Source of the DNA: Agrypnia vestita
Lineage: Eukaryota > Arthropoda > Insecta > Trichoptera > Phryganeidae
Direction: 5' to 3'
NCBI GenBank assembly: GCA_016648135.1
Contig: JADDOH010023707.1
Location: 1-64,000 of the forward strand
Length of the DNA: 64,000 nucleotides
Of this stretch, positions 13,022 through 22,782 are shown in pieces (position 1 is the stretch's first letter; each line of letters starts with the position of its first letter). The notes beneath the pieces are model-generated. The model searched no databases. It was not told the DNA's origin and saw only the letters and a program-made list of their open reading frames with translations. The position numbers and the translations under genes are program-made.

Positions 13022-13081
13022 AAATGTTCGAAGTATTCTTGCCGTCCCCAAAAAGCAAATTTTCAGTTCGCCTTCCTCCTG
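13022..13081 (+). CDS. Calx: Calx exon, 60-nt symmetric exon
   Basis: A 60-nt exon between a pyrimidine-rich acceptor (TTCTTCCTATACAG) and a GTAAG donor. It is in phase 1 on both sides. Joined to the preceding exon it reads GE then MFEVFLPSPKSKFSVRLPP, and its last G joins AT of the exon at 62654 to give Asp. The frame is open throughout. Because 60 is a multiple of three and both borders are in the same phase, it can be included or skipped without a frame change; skipping would still give Asp at the junction. Variable cassette exons at this place in the loop are known for NCX genes. I do not recognise its exact peptide, so assignment to Calx rests on strand, order and phase. Confidence 0.65.
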
Positions 13082-14950
13082 GTAAGATTGTCTTTTTGTT
13101 TTTTTGTTTTATGTGGTTCAAAAAAAAACTTTTTTTAAAATATATACGAACAATGAATGAGAATTGAGAAAATACATATTTTAAATTACATTAGTATTTT
13201 TTAGAAGAGCATTTCTTCGGTGGATCAGTGAAATAATGATATTCTGAAATACAAATAAAAAATGTAGATTTTTAGGTTTGTTGTCTTTTTTATCTCATTC
13301 TCGCGTATCGAATGCGTTGCTACATTCAGTGAAGAATAATAAATTGATCCACTTCAAAATACCCTAGAAAAAACCAATATACTATAATCTGAACAATAAA
13401 CCACCAGGAACCCTTCCATATTTTTAGAATATTTCTTTGTTTAATTTTATAATTAAAGTCTTGCAACATTTAGCGCTTACTATTTTTAATCTTCCTTAAG
13501 TATTTTATGAATCATAATATTTCGTATTTGAATTTAGATTTTGGAATAATTTAAATGTACTAAGTACGATTCTCCTTAGATTTTTTTCATACATGTCCAT
13601 TCCTTATTTTAGCAGACTTTTCCCTGTATATTTGTATCTAACTATTTAGGTTTTTTTACACTATTCTATCTTTCTACATACTTCTGTCTCTCTCTGTTGT
13701 CTCTCTATTTCTATTCCAATGTTTCTATATTTATATTATGATTTTTCTGTTTCCGATGCTCTCGCCTCGGGCATCTATTGCTGTATTTTGTTCAACAATC
13801 TCCTTAACTTTATCGTAAGTACTTTTTATAAATATACGTGTATTTAAATATTGATAATGCTTTTTTTGTTTTGTTCAGTTTTTTTGTTGTTCGCTTGATC
13901 TGATGCGCTTTTTTTATTTTGTTCATTCATTCCATTAATTTAAATGATCTTATCTTCACTTAGTACTGACGTAAATGGTCTGCCACCTCGCCAAAAGGTC
14001 CATAAAATGTGCATTTCTTAGTTTAAAAACATTATTTATTTTAGTATTTTGGCACGAACGCAGAAATTTAAATTATATTTTGGTAAAAAGTATTTTGATT
14101 TTGCGGATAAATTTGTATTTAGCTATTGAATTAATGAGAGAATTTGAATTTATAATATATTTAGATTGATGTTGTGTCTAGTATGTCATCAGGAATTGCA
14201 CTTTTCGGATACATATATACATAGGATATAGACAAATAAAAAATACTTTAAAATGTGATAGCACTCAAATCTGCGTTGTAATTTGGTTTATTTAACAATC
14301 ATGGACTTAAAATAAATATGTGTGTAGTATAGTTATCATTATTAAGGTTATAATTAATTTCAGAAAATATTAACTTCACGAAAATGTTAAATTATTTATA
14401 TCAATGCATAGTATATTTATGTCATCAAGAAATAGAATACTGATTTTATTTTAAGTGAATAAAATATTATTTTAAAAACAAGCCCGTATACCAACATTAC
14501 GAGGGTTAGTTGTGTCAACAAATTAATAAAATTAGTAAGGGAAACATGGTCTTTATATATGCACGTGCCCATGTAATTCGCAAACACAACCTTCTATTGT
14601 ATACGCAGCTTAATGATTCAGAATATGTAACTCCAATTTTACCCCTCTATTGAAGGTTTATTTGAAAATCTTACACAACGGCAAGGTTACATTTTCTAAT
14701 ATTATATGCAGAAAATGGTATTTTTATAAAAATGTTAAATTACAAAACTGATAACTAACAAAATATTAGGTGAGTAAGAAAACTGGATATTATTAATTGT
14801 ACAGCAATAAAAATTGATTTGTTGCTTTGAAACGATCGTAAATATTCTTTAAACATGTGAGATTAATGATATTTATTTTTATCCAATTATCCAATCGGCT
14901 ATTAAATACGGAAAAATATTTGGGGTAACAAAAATATTTTCAGAGACAGC
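13082..14950. other. intron stretch, nothing recognised
   Basis: AT-rich DNA with short pyrimidine-rich tracts (for example a CT-rich run near 13680-13715). No exon, RNA gene or repeat was supported. Confidence 0.5.
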
Positions 14951-15024
14951 CTCTCATTATCAATAACTTATTTCAACTTATTTAATAAGTTATTGATTAT
15001 GAAATAAGTTATTGACAATGAGAG
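14951..15024. repeat. hairpin, 25-bp arms
   Basis: The arms at 14951-14975 and 15000-15024 are reverse complements with one mismatch (CTCTCATTATCAATAACTTA on the left). The 24-nt loop repeats part of the arm (ACTTATTTAATAAGTTATTG). It looks like a small fold-back or the fused ends of a MITE. Confidence 0.8.
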
Positions 15025-16240
15025 TTTTTCGAAAACTTTTAAACTCAAAATAAAATATACAGTGGAATAAAACACTGTTTTCCAATTCATATTTGATGAA
15101 TTTTAAAAATGAATTTCCACAAAACTTCACACAAAATTTTTTAACAGTTACCATAAAATGTGTTTTTAGATTAGATAGAGTTAATTTGGTGATGTTATTA
15201 TGTTACAAGTACATACAGTTTATAGACTTTTTTTTCCGAACAGTAAGGTTGATGTTAAAAATATATTTGTCGATAAGTAGCTTTATATGATATTTTCATC
15301 ATTTATCTACCGTTTTAAACTCATCTCCCCTCGCCGTCTTCCGCCAACTGTTCCCCCTTTCTCCGGTTGTAAATTTTCTATCCACGCATTCTTCTCATAT
15401 TGATTTTGAAACCATTCGTACTTCTTTAACTTTGACTCCTTTTGCTCCAAGTTTTGCTGGCAAACAATCAATTAACCGAAATAAATGTTACCCAGACTCT
15501 CGTGGGCCGACGAGACATCGTCTGATCTAAATGATGTAGTGGCGAAGAACACATCAGAATTAATATAAATTAAAAACATTGAATGAGTATTTAATACCCG
15601 TCTAAAAAGTGTTCTTTGCGAAATCTGTAATTAAAAATGTCTCACGCAGATGCGCATATTATTTTATTAATAATGTCAATCGCAATAACCGTAATAAAAA
15701 TGTAGAAATTAAAGAAATTCCAATGTAAAAGAATGAAAATATACAACATACAATAAAAAAAATTTAAACGAAAGTTAAACTCAATTCTAGGAACCTTAAT
15801 ATTGATAAGTTCTACCCAATTCGATCTATGAAATCTACCGAATATTCTAAAGCAATTGTAATGACATTTACCGATCAAAAAATCCAAGATACTTACATAG
15901 CAGCTATAAAATCTTTTATAGCTGCTAAGTAATTATCTAAATCAGTGTGGTTTATACAAAATTTGTTATGTCAAATAAATAATTATATCCAACCACAAAT
16001 ATAAAATCTTTTAACCGAAAGTGATTACTAAAAAGTTTGCAGTGGAAAATGAATTTAAATATATCTGGACACATGAAGAATAATCGAATAATGAATGTAT
16101 CAACAAAAATCAAGTGATACTTCAACCATCGCAACATCCTTGTGTGATTTGTACCTTGCGCATTCTGTTTTTGTTAGAATAATATAAAATTGAGACATAA
16201 ATATAATAATAATATTTTGCGTAAACTTGTGGGTACTTGT
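15025..16240. other. intron stretch with one short perfect palindrome
   Basis: AT-rich, with a GC-richer pyrimidine patch at about 15320-15420. The only structured item is the perfect palindrome at 15899-15926. No gene is supported. Confidence 0.5.
15899..15926. repeat. perfect 13-bp-arm palindrome
   Basis: AGCAGCTATAAAA, the two bases TC, then TTTTATAGCTGCT. The 2-nt loop makes it a near-continuous palindrome. Confidence 0.85.
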
Positions 16241-16444
16241 GCCTGTTTTTATGCTTTATTTAATGAAATAAAAATATCACTGATTGACAACAAGATTTTA
16301 TTTAATTTTTTTTCTATAATAGTAATAATTTGTGCAACCGATGCCTGTTTTTATGCTTTATTTAATGAAATAAAAATATCACTGATTGACAACAAGATTT
16401 TATTTAATTTTTTTTCTATAATAGTAATAATTTGTGCAACCGAT
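16241..16444 (+). repeat. 102-bp perfect tandem duplication
   Basis: Bases 16241-16342 are repeated exactly at 16343-16444; each unit starts GCCTGTTTTTATGC and ends GTGCAACCGAT. Identity of the copies suggests a recent event. It is followed by a GC-rich segment (16445-16625) rich in CGCG and by a TAA microsatellite. Confidence 0.95.
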
Positions 16445-16660
16445 CAACGCGTTTCCGAATTCCGCTATACGCTTAAGTGCATTGTTCTTCGCTCGCGCGC
16501 GCATTCTTATACGTACGGGAAATGTATGGAAATAGAGTACACTCTGGCGGGCGTCCAGCGCTCTATTGTTGCGTCTAGTAACCAGACCGCGCCGGTGAAG
16601 CAGCGCTCTACAAAGTCGTGGCATTGAACAAAAAGAGCTAGATAATAATAATAATAATAT
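16445..16660. other. CpG-rich patch plus (TAA)n microsatellite
   Basis: 16445-16625 is markedly GC- and CpG-rich for the window (CGCTCGCGCGCGCATTC is an example). It has open frames on both strands but no recognised protein. 16643-16660 is a short (TAA)n run. It may be a mobile-element body or an intronic regulatory segment. Confidence 0.4.
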
Positions 16661-18120
16661 TCTGATTCTGTTGCACTCACTTCATGCACGCGATTAAATT
16701 ATGAACATTTTTTCAAATTTTTGACGACTCACAACGCACTACGTATCAGATAGATTAAATAAATATCTTTAAACAGAAGGTACGCTTTCAAAATAAATTA
16801 CAACCAGAGAGTATAAAATTGTACAGAGATGAATTAAACTCCTTCCCTAAGTCAGGGTATTGGTGCACGGCATTATCCTTGGCTTTACCCAACCTCTCCA
16901 TGGTATGCCTGTCTGAGACTAGAAAGAATGTGTATTTGACTGGGCATTTTTATCGGTTGTTACGCGGTGATGGATAACCTAAAATTATGCAGAGCATTGA
17001 TTTGTATGTTCCTGATAATTACCTTACAGCGTCAACATGGATTTTTCACATTCCAATATACTTACAGGACCAACCTGCCGATGGTTGTGCCCGTTGCAAA
17101 AGCTACCGAGCCACTGAACAATATCACTTTGGACATTGATCTGTTTCATATCTCTGAGAGGGTTTTTCGAAGCAGAATTTTCCTACATCATTGATAAGAA
17201 TTTTAATTCATGTACATTAATTAAACGTAATAACATGTACGTTTATCATATACATGTTATTTTTTTAAGTGAATTGAATTGCAATTGAGATTGAAAATTA
17301 AAAAGTATGAATAAGATTGATATCGAAAGTATTTCATCTTTCGTGTGCATCCATAATGCAGTCAATGTATACTGAATATTGCAATTTTTATTAATGGCAA
17401 GCCATACACGTTCGACTCTTAACAAATTTAATTTGAATTTTGTTTTTTAACTAAGCTTCGGTCATTTATAATATATCAGGTTACCTTTTGGATCATATCT
17501 CATTATAATAATTGATCATTATAAGTAGAGAGAAAAAAATAGCCAAGCTCGGCAATAGGCTTGGACATCTCATTGATCGGATAAAGATGTTTAATTAAAT
17601 GTGTAAAATAGAAAAGAAATTGGACGAATGGTTTATGGAATAGGTACTTGTGTGTTTAAGGCAACAATATTTTGTTAAAAATATTTGCTTGCTGTTAAAG
17701 TAGATAAAAAAGATTGGGGGAGTGTTTCCACATTTATTACTCTGAAAATTCGACAAAAAATTATGATGCGTCTTATTTTCGATGTGCGTCTTATACTCTG
17801 AACTTTTATTTATAACAGGTTCGATGCAAATCTGTGATTCACATAAATTACATCCAAGATTTTATAAAAATAAGAATTTAATAAATAATAAATCTATCTG
17901 GTTATGGTTTTTTTCGTATAAAATGTGAATATTAGTTAAATTATGCTACGCATGTTATAAAAATAGTATTTAAATTAGTTAGTATTTTGGTTTGACGCGT
18001 TTTATCGTCTATTAAATTTTTTTATAAAAAGTGACCGATAAATTTGGGGTGCGTCTTATGGTCCGATGCGTTTAATCGTAAAATATGGAATTTTATAGTA
18101 ATTGTCGGCTTTTTCTAAAA
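16661..18120. other. intron stretch, nothing recognised
   Basis: AT-rich DNA. 16840-17180 is slightly more GC-rich but contains no supported exon. Confidence 0.45.
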
Positions 18121-18124
18121 AGAT

Positions 18125-18283
18125 CAGTTGAAAGCCCTCGTAGCCCGTTTTCTCACACCGAGGGTTCCGGGTTCGATTCCCGGTGAGATCACTATTAATC
18201 TACGTGATTTACTCAAGCCTGGGTGTTTTGTGATATCTTTCGCTTCTGTAATTGGGCCTATTGGCCTGTTGAAGCGTAAAAAA
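18125..18283 (+). mobile_element. tRNA-derived SINE family B sharing a LINE tail
   Basis: The head is tRNA-like: CCCTCGTAGCCCGTTTTCTC, then GAGGGTTCCGGGTTCGATTC with a clear B box (GGTTCGATTCC) and matching T-arm. The acceptor and anticodon arms are incomplete, so it is not a functional tRNA gene. The 3' part (from about 18222) reads GTTTTGTGATATCTTTCGCT and contains the stem-forming pair CGCTTC and GAAGCG around GGGCC and GGCC. It ends in an A-rich tail. The same 3' sequence lies at 29208-29272 behind a LINE fragment, the classic SINE/LINE tail-sharing arrangement. Confidence 0.82.
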
Positions 18284-18451
18284 ATACTAATAATATTACT
18301 GTTTCATATATTTAAAAAAAATACTCAAGTCTTTGGTCGTATACGATTAAATATATCAAGAGAATTGCTTGGATCTTGTCGATATGACAGAGATTTAAGG
18401 AACTTTCTTTGGATTTTTGTACTCTGTTGTAAAAATTTATTCGATAAGTCA

Positions 18452-18777
18452 ATTTCATTTTTCTTTTCTTCAGCTTTCATCTCTTCTCTGCTGGATATAA
18501 GCCTCTTCCATACCCTTTCATTCTTCTCTTTTGTTAGCTTCTTGTAGCCATTTCTTCCCACTCCACGGCAGCTATATCTTCGGCCCATCTCTTTAATCTT
18601 CCAAAGCTTCTTTTATTCTTTTAAAGAATCTTTGAATTTCTTCAGAACTTTTGGAGCCCATCTTGTGGCATCCTACCTTGCAACATACCCAGTCCATTGC
18701 CGATTTAACTTCGCTCTACGATCCATGATGTCCACTGCTCTAGTTCTGCGCATAATTTCATCATTTCTTATTCTATC
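18452..18777 (-). mobile_element. RTE-like LINE C-terminal fragment, copy 1
   Basis: The minus strand encodes, with breaks, a peptide pattern common at the end of insect 'endonuclease-reverse transcriptase' RTE-type elements: MRRTRAVDIMDRRAKLNRQW, TGY, then RWAPKVL. Further on come GRNGYKKLTKEKNERVWKRL and an Ala/Glu/Lys-rich tail. A stop after FKDSLKE breaks the frame. A second copy lies at 25232-25422. Both end in short AAG/GAA-type repeats, which marks the element's 3' terminus. The poly(T) at 18779 joins it directly to another LINE. Confidence 0.72.
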
Positions 18778-18778
18778 T

Positions 18779-19514
18779 TTTTTTTTTTTTTTTTACAGTT
18801 TTAATTTATTTTTTAAAAATATTTATTACATTAAACATATGCCAAACTGCACAGCAGTTTTACGGCATGGTTGCCTTCAATATTTGACAATAATTTTTAT
18901 TTTATAATGAAGATAGTAGGTTATTATCGAGTGTTGCATATTTTTTTACAAGTGATACATGATATGTAATTATAAATTAATGTAAGATTAGGTTCATAGC
19001 TTTAATATATATTCTTTTAGCTTGTACTTTTTTGAAGCCAATGGAGTTTTTTTGTCTTGCATCATCTCAAAGAATTTTTTATCTAATTTATTAAAGATTC
19101 TTGGCACAATATATTCTCTTTTCCTTTCGCCATACACGTTGTTAGTGATTGGTATTCTCATTGTTCGTCCTGTCGATCTGGTTGCATAGTTATGGTGCGT
19201 GTCAGTGTGTATATTAATATTATTTATCATTTCTTCTAGTATTATATTATATTTTACTTTTTGGTCAATTGGTAATATTTTGCATACTTTGAATAATTTA
19301 TTATAATCATCCTTGTACATACATTTGGTTCTATTATCTACCATAAGTTTTAGGAATCTTAATTGTAACTGTTTGATTTTATCAATGTATGTTTTATAGG
19401 TAAGACCATAACTGCTCACGCCATAACTGATAACCGAGTCAACCATCGCGAAGTAAAGAGCGTACAGTGTGCCCCGAGAGCTACATAGTCTTAGCATGTG
19501 AAATGCACTTAGCA
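18779..19514 (-). mobile_element. 5'-truncated LINE with 18-nt poly(A) tail
   Basis: In minus orientation: coding fragment 18994-19514, a 3' untranslated region of about 200 bp, then a pure T18 (A18 on its own strand) at 18779-18796. The 5' edge begins directly after an (AAAT)n run belonging to an upstream element. The poly(A) abuts the RTE-like fragment, so these LINE remnants are nested or stacked. Confidence 0.75.
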
Positions 19515-19515
19515 T
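18994..19515 (-). pseudogene. LINE reverse transcriptase C-terminal fragment
   Basis: An uninterrupted frame of 173 residues with the pattern seen after the RT core of many non-LTR elements: RGTLYALYFAMVDSVISYGV, SSYGLTYKTYIDKI, then QLQLRFLKLMVDN. A basic region follows (YATRSTGR and GERKREYIVPRIFNKL). The catalytic FADD-type motif and the endonuclease are missing, so it is a 5'-truncated piece. The absence of internal stops suggests the insertion is fairly young. Confidence 0.8.
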
Positions 19516-19800
19516 TTATTTATTTATTTATTTATCTCTTAGGCTTATACCAAGCATGAATCTCTCCATGGATCGTTGAGTGCATTTGAGCTTTCTACAG
19601 TTTATTATAAGGGTCATCGTCTGTACTCCATAGGTCATCACATATGTATGATTCATTTCGGTGAATTGTCGCATCGGAGCATCTCGGAGAGTCCCTTGTT
19701 ACGAGTGCGCCGGAGCCGTGGAGCGCCCCGCGCCGCGCAGATAGGTGACCGATATTGTGTGCAAGCGACCTATTTTTCTCGCCAATTAATTTGAATGTCG
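19515..19800 (-). mobile_element. 3' end of a retroelement with (AAAT)n tail
   Basis: On the minus strand the sequence runs through GGAGAGATTCATGCTTGGTA and AAGCCTAAGAGAT into (AAAT)n at 19515-19535. This looks like a non-LTR or SINE 3' terminus. The body up to about 19800 is GC-rich (GCGCGGCGCGGGGCGCTCC) and unassigned. The outer boundary is a guess. Confidence 0.45.
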
Positions 19801-19980
19801 AATATTGATTCAGCACACGAATTCAGTTTCTGACTCACTGCAAATGCCGCTCATCCGGTCAAATTGAAGCGATGTAATTAAATGTTTTGAACTCTCGCAA
19901 AAATATTACGACAACAAAAGCTTTACGCCCGCGATTTATTAAACCTGCGCAACAGGAATGGTAGGTACCTACGTACCTCG

Positions 19981-20078
19981 TTCTAGGAGATCATCAATAT
20001 TGTCCGATTTTAATAGCATAGACGTTTAGCTTGGTTTGAAAATAGCGAGAATGTTAATGTGCGGACACAGAATATGCG
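19981..20078 (+). mobile_element. SINE family A, copy 3 (body only)
   Basis: Matches the SINE body (GATTTTAATAGCATAGACGT, TTAGCTTGGTTTGAAAATAG, then GAATGTTAATGTGCGGACAC). The tRNA-like head is missing. Confidence 0.72.
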
Positions 20079-20255
20079 ACTTTTGTATCTAATGATTGAA
20101 GCTGACTAAAACTGAAAAGTGAATGGATGTTTTGTCCCGTGGAAAGGTCTCACGAGACGAATCTCTGAGATTTAGTCGCCATAAATCTCAGTACCACGTA
20201 TAGATGCGGAGATTTTAATGTGTAAAAAAATGAAAATAACATAATAAACATTGAC

Positions 20256-20290
<35 letters not shown>

Positions 20291-22165
20291 TGATCGCAGA
20301 TATAACAATTCATCCAAGTGAGGAACATGAATGTTCCATGGACTGATATTCGTTTGGTAACAAACGTGAAGGGAGGCGCAACACGGTACAGGGGAATGCC
20401 TTCAAGGAATCTAATGGGAGCGTAATCTCTATCTCAAGAGAACTCTAGGCGAAAATCTCGCAGTAATCTCTTTCGCGGACACAATCTACAAAACAGCATT
20501 TTACTCGTTATACTTAAAGTAACAGAGCTATTTTTCATTACTCAGAGGAGATTCTTGCCCAAATTATGTACTGAAAATATTCAAACATCAACGTTCTAAT
20601 ATGAATAGTTATGGAGATATGCAACTTCAAAACTTGTATTTGTTTTGCGATATTTCTTTGGAATATCTTTTATTTAACTTATGTCAAATAATATTTATTC
20701 ATTCACCTTACTATAGATTAAATAATATAATTAGAACCATGCGGAAGAATTCTGGTTCAAATTTCTGCATTTGTGTTGCAACATTCACACTCTTTTTGTG
20801 TTTTTTGAGAGTTATAGAATTTTAAAATTAAATATTTATCGGAAAGATAATTTTAGGCTATTAGTTTACAAATATGATTACGATATCACGATTTTCAAAA
20901 TAATTTTTTATGAAAATTGTCATAATTGTGATTACATTTGCAAGCGTAATTCTGGCATTATTATTTTATTTAGTAAAAATGATGTATTTGATGAAAACGT
21001 TAGTACGAGTATATGATACGATTTTTTTGTATGAATATGTAGACTTTTTATTAACTTTCCCTGGTATGGCTAGATTTTTTATCGTCCAATGTGTGGTTAA
21101 CTTTCAATATATGACAGAGCGATAATGTCAATAATGTAAATACTACCGCAACGTGTCTGCGTAATGATTTCCCGCGAACGATGTCGGCATCACTCATTCC
21201 TCGAACTTCCCATCCTTGGAAGTCGTTTCTCCGGTAAAATGAAGACAGTAGCGCTCCGTCGATGGGACTAAATGGACCATAAATTCCAATTTAACTGGTA
21301 CACGTGCTCTCACGCTCCGTCACGTTTCCGATATATTCTGACAATCTGAATAGCACTATCCTGAAACAGACCATTATAGGCCTAAAAGTCAACAGCACCC
21401 TACGCGTGAGCATCCAGAGAGATGTGCGAAATTTTACGTAATAAAAACGATATTCAATAAATTTGGTTCAACATTCAACGTATTTATTATTGATGAAGTC
21501 AAGCAATACGAGTGTAACAATATTAATTTAGTGTAACTATGGAAAACCGTTGAAAAGGTATCAAAATTGCCGTGCCAGTTTTGTATGATGAACTAAATAT
21601 CGTTATTACACTCGATATCTGATGTCATAAAAACGAAGATTGCCCTATTTTGGGCCAGGAGTGACCAAAAACGCCTCTTGCAAGGTCTCAAACTTCGAAG
21701 AAGATGGAGTGATAATGTCGAGAGCGACTGAAAGACATCAGTGGCGTAAATTACTGCTTAGAAGATTTGGCAAATGCACGATGATTATGGTACCAAAACA
21801 TTTTTTTAAAACTAATTCGTTCAAAGTATTTAGCACAAATATGTCTATGAACGTCTGACTTGTATGTATTCCAGCACAACAGTCTTCCACGCTTCGCTGT
21901 AAACCTTTTTATAAATAAATATTTTTTATTAAAATTTTTACTATTTTTTTCACTAACGTATATTTAAATAAAAAGTCAAGTATAAATTAATTTTCTTCTA
22001 AAGAATTTATGTAATTAATTACAAAAATTGACCCTTTTTTCGTGTGAATACAGTATTCGTATTCGTGCATTCGCATTATAACACAGTCTTTTAACATTGT
22101 GCATTTTTCTTTCATTCCTAGATGTTTCTGTTTTTGCAGTTACATATAATTTATTGATGTTAATG
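20079..22165. other. intron stretch with GC-richer non-coding patches
   Basis: 20100-20480 and 21125-21430 are clearly GC-richer than the surroundings but have no sustained reading frame. They are candidates for conserved intronic regulatory DNA or old repeats. 20263-20290 is an (AT)14 microsatellite. No gene is supported. Confidence 0.4.
20263..20290. repeat. (AT)14 microsatellite
   Basis: Pure alternating AT for 28 bases. Confidence 0.95.
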
Positions 22166-22169
22166 ATAT

Positions 22170-22778
22170 TGTAACGAGGCTAAAAGAAGTCGCGCACTTC
22201 TGTCAAAGTGACAATGGTTTAAAGTTGGACAATACTACCGAAGGATCTGGGATCACCTCCAACTTTCGAGTGACGTCTGCAACTTTCCATCAAAATCTGG
22301 AAATTACGAGTACTTGCTAGTAAAGTCTGGAAAACGCAAGGAAGCGTCTCAGAATTTAGCCACTATAAATACGACACGCGGGAGCAAGTTGGAAAGTTAT
22401 TTTTCCGTGTGCATCGGACAGCGATAACAGAAGCGAAGGCAGCCGCGGGCGGCGGGTCAGTTCGGCCAAGCGAGCGGTAGCGGCGAGAAGCCAGTGATTC
22501 TAGAAAGTTCTTAAGTAGTGAGATAAACCGAAGCGAAATTAATAAGTGCGGAAATTGATGGAATATTCTAGTGGACAGTGAATAAAGTGTAAAAGCGAAT
22601 ATAAAGTGTCTATTTACGAGTGAAAAATTGCGATACAGTTTAATTTAAGAAATAGCGTTACATTTAATAGCGATAAGTGACCTTGTACGTTAGTTTAATT
22701 AATTAATCGGTATTCAATAAATCCTGTATTAAATTCCAGCGTTTTCATTTATTCGTCCTGCAGCCACGACACTTGACA
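22170..22778 (+). mobile_element. solo LTR, 609 bp
   Basis: Begins TGTAACGAGG and ends CACTTGACA (TGT...ACA ends) and is flanked by a 4-bp direct repeat ATAT (22166-22169 and 22779-22782). A TATA box (TATAAAT, 22364-22370) is followed by a GC-rich leader (around 22440-22500), and an AATAAA lies at 22716-22721. This order fits the U3-R-U5 layout of an LTR. No internal retroelement sequence or second LTR adjoins it, so it is a solo LTR left by recombination between two LTRs. The 4-bp duplication suits a Ty3/gypsy-type integrase, which is inference. Confidence 0.82.
22364..22370 (+). promoter_or_regulatory. LTR TATA box
   Basis: TATAAAT about 190 bases into the LTR, set in CACTATAAATACGACACGCG. 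Transcription would be expected to start about 30 bases downstream if the LTR is active. Confidence 0.55.
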
Positions 22779-22782
22779 ATAT

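Noticed and set aside
18128..18190. tRNA gene
   Set aside because: The B box and T-arm are good, but acceptor and anticodon arms do not close and a SINE body follows.
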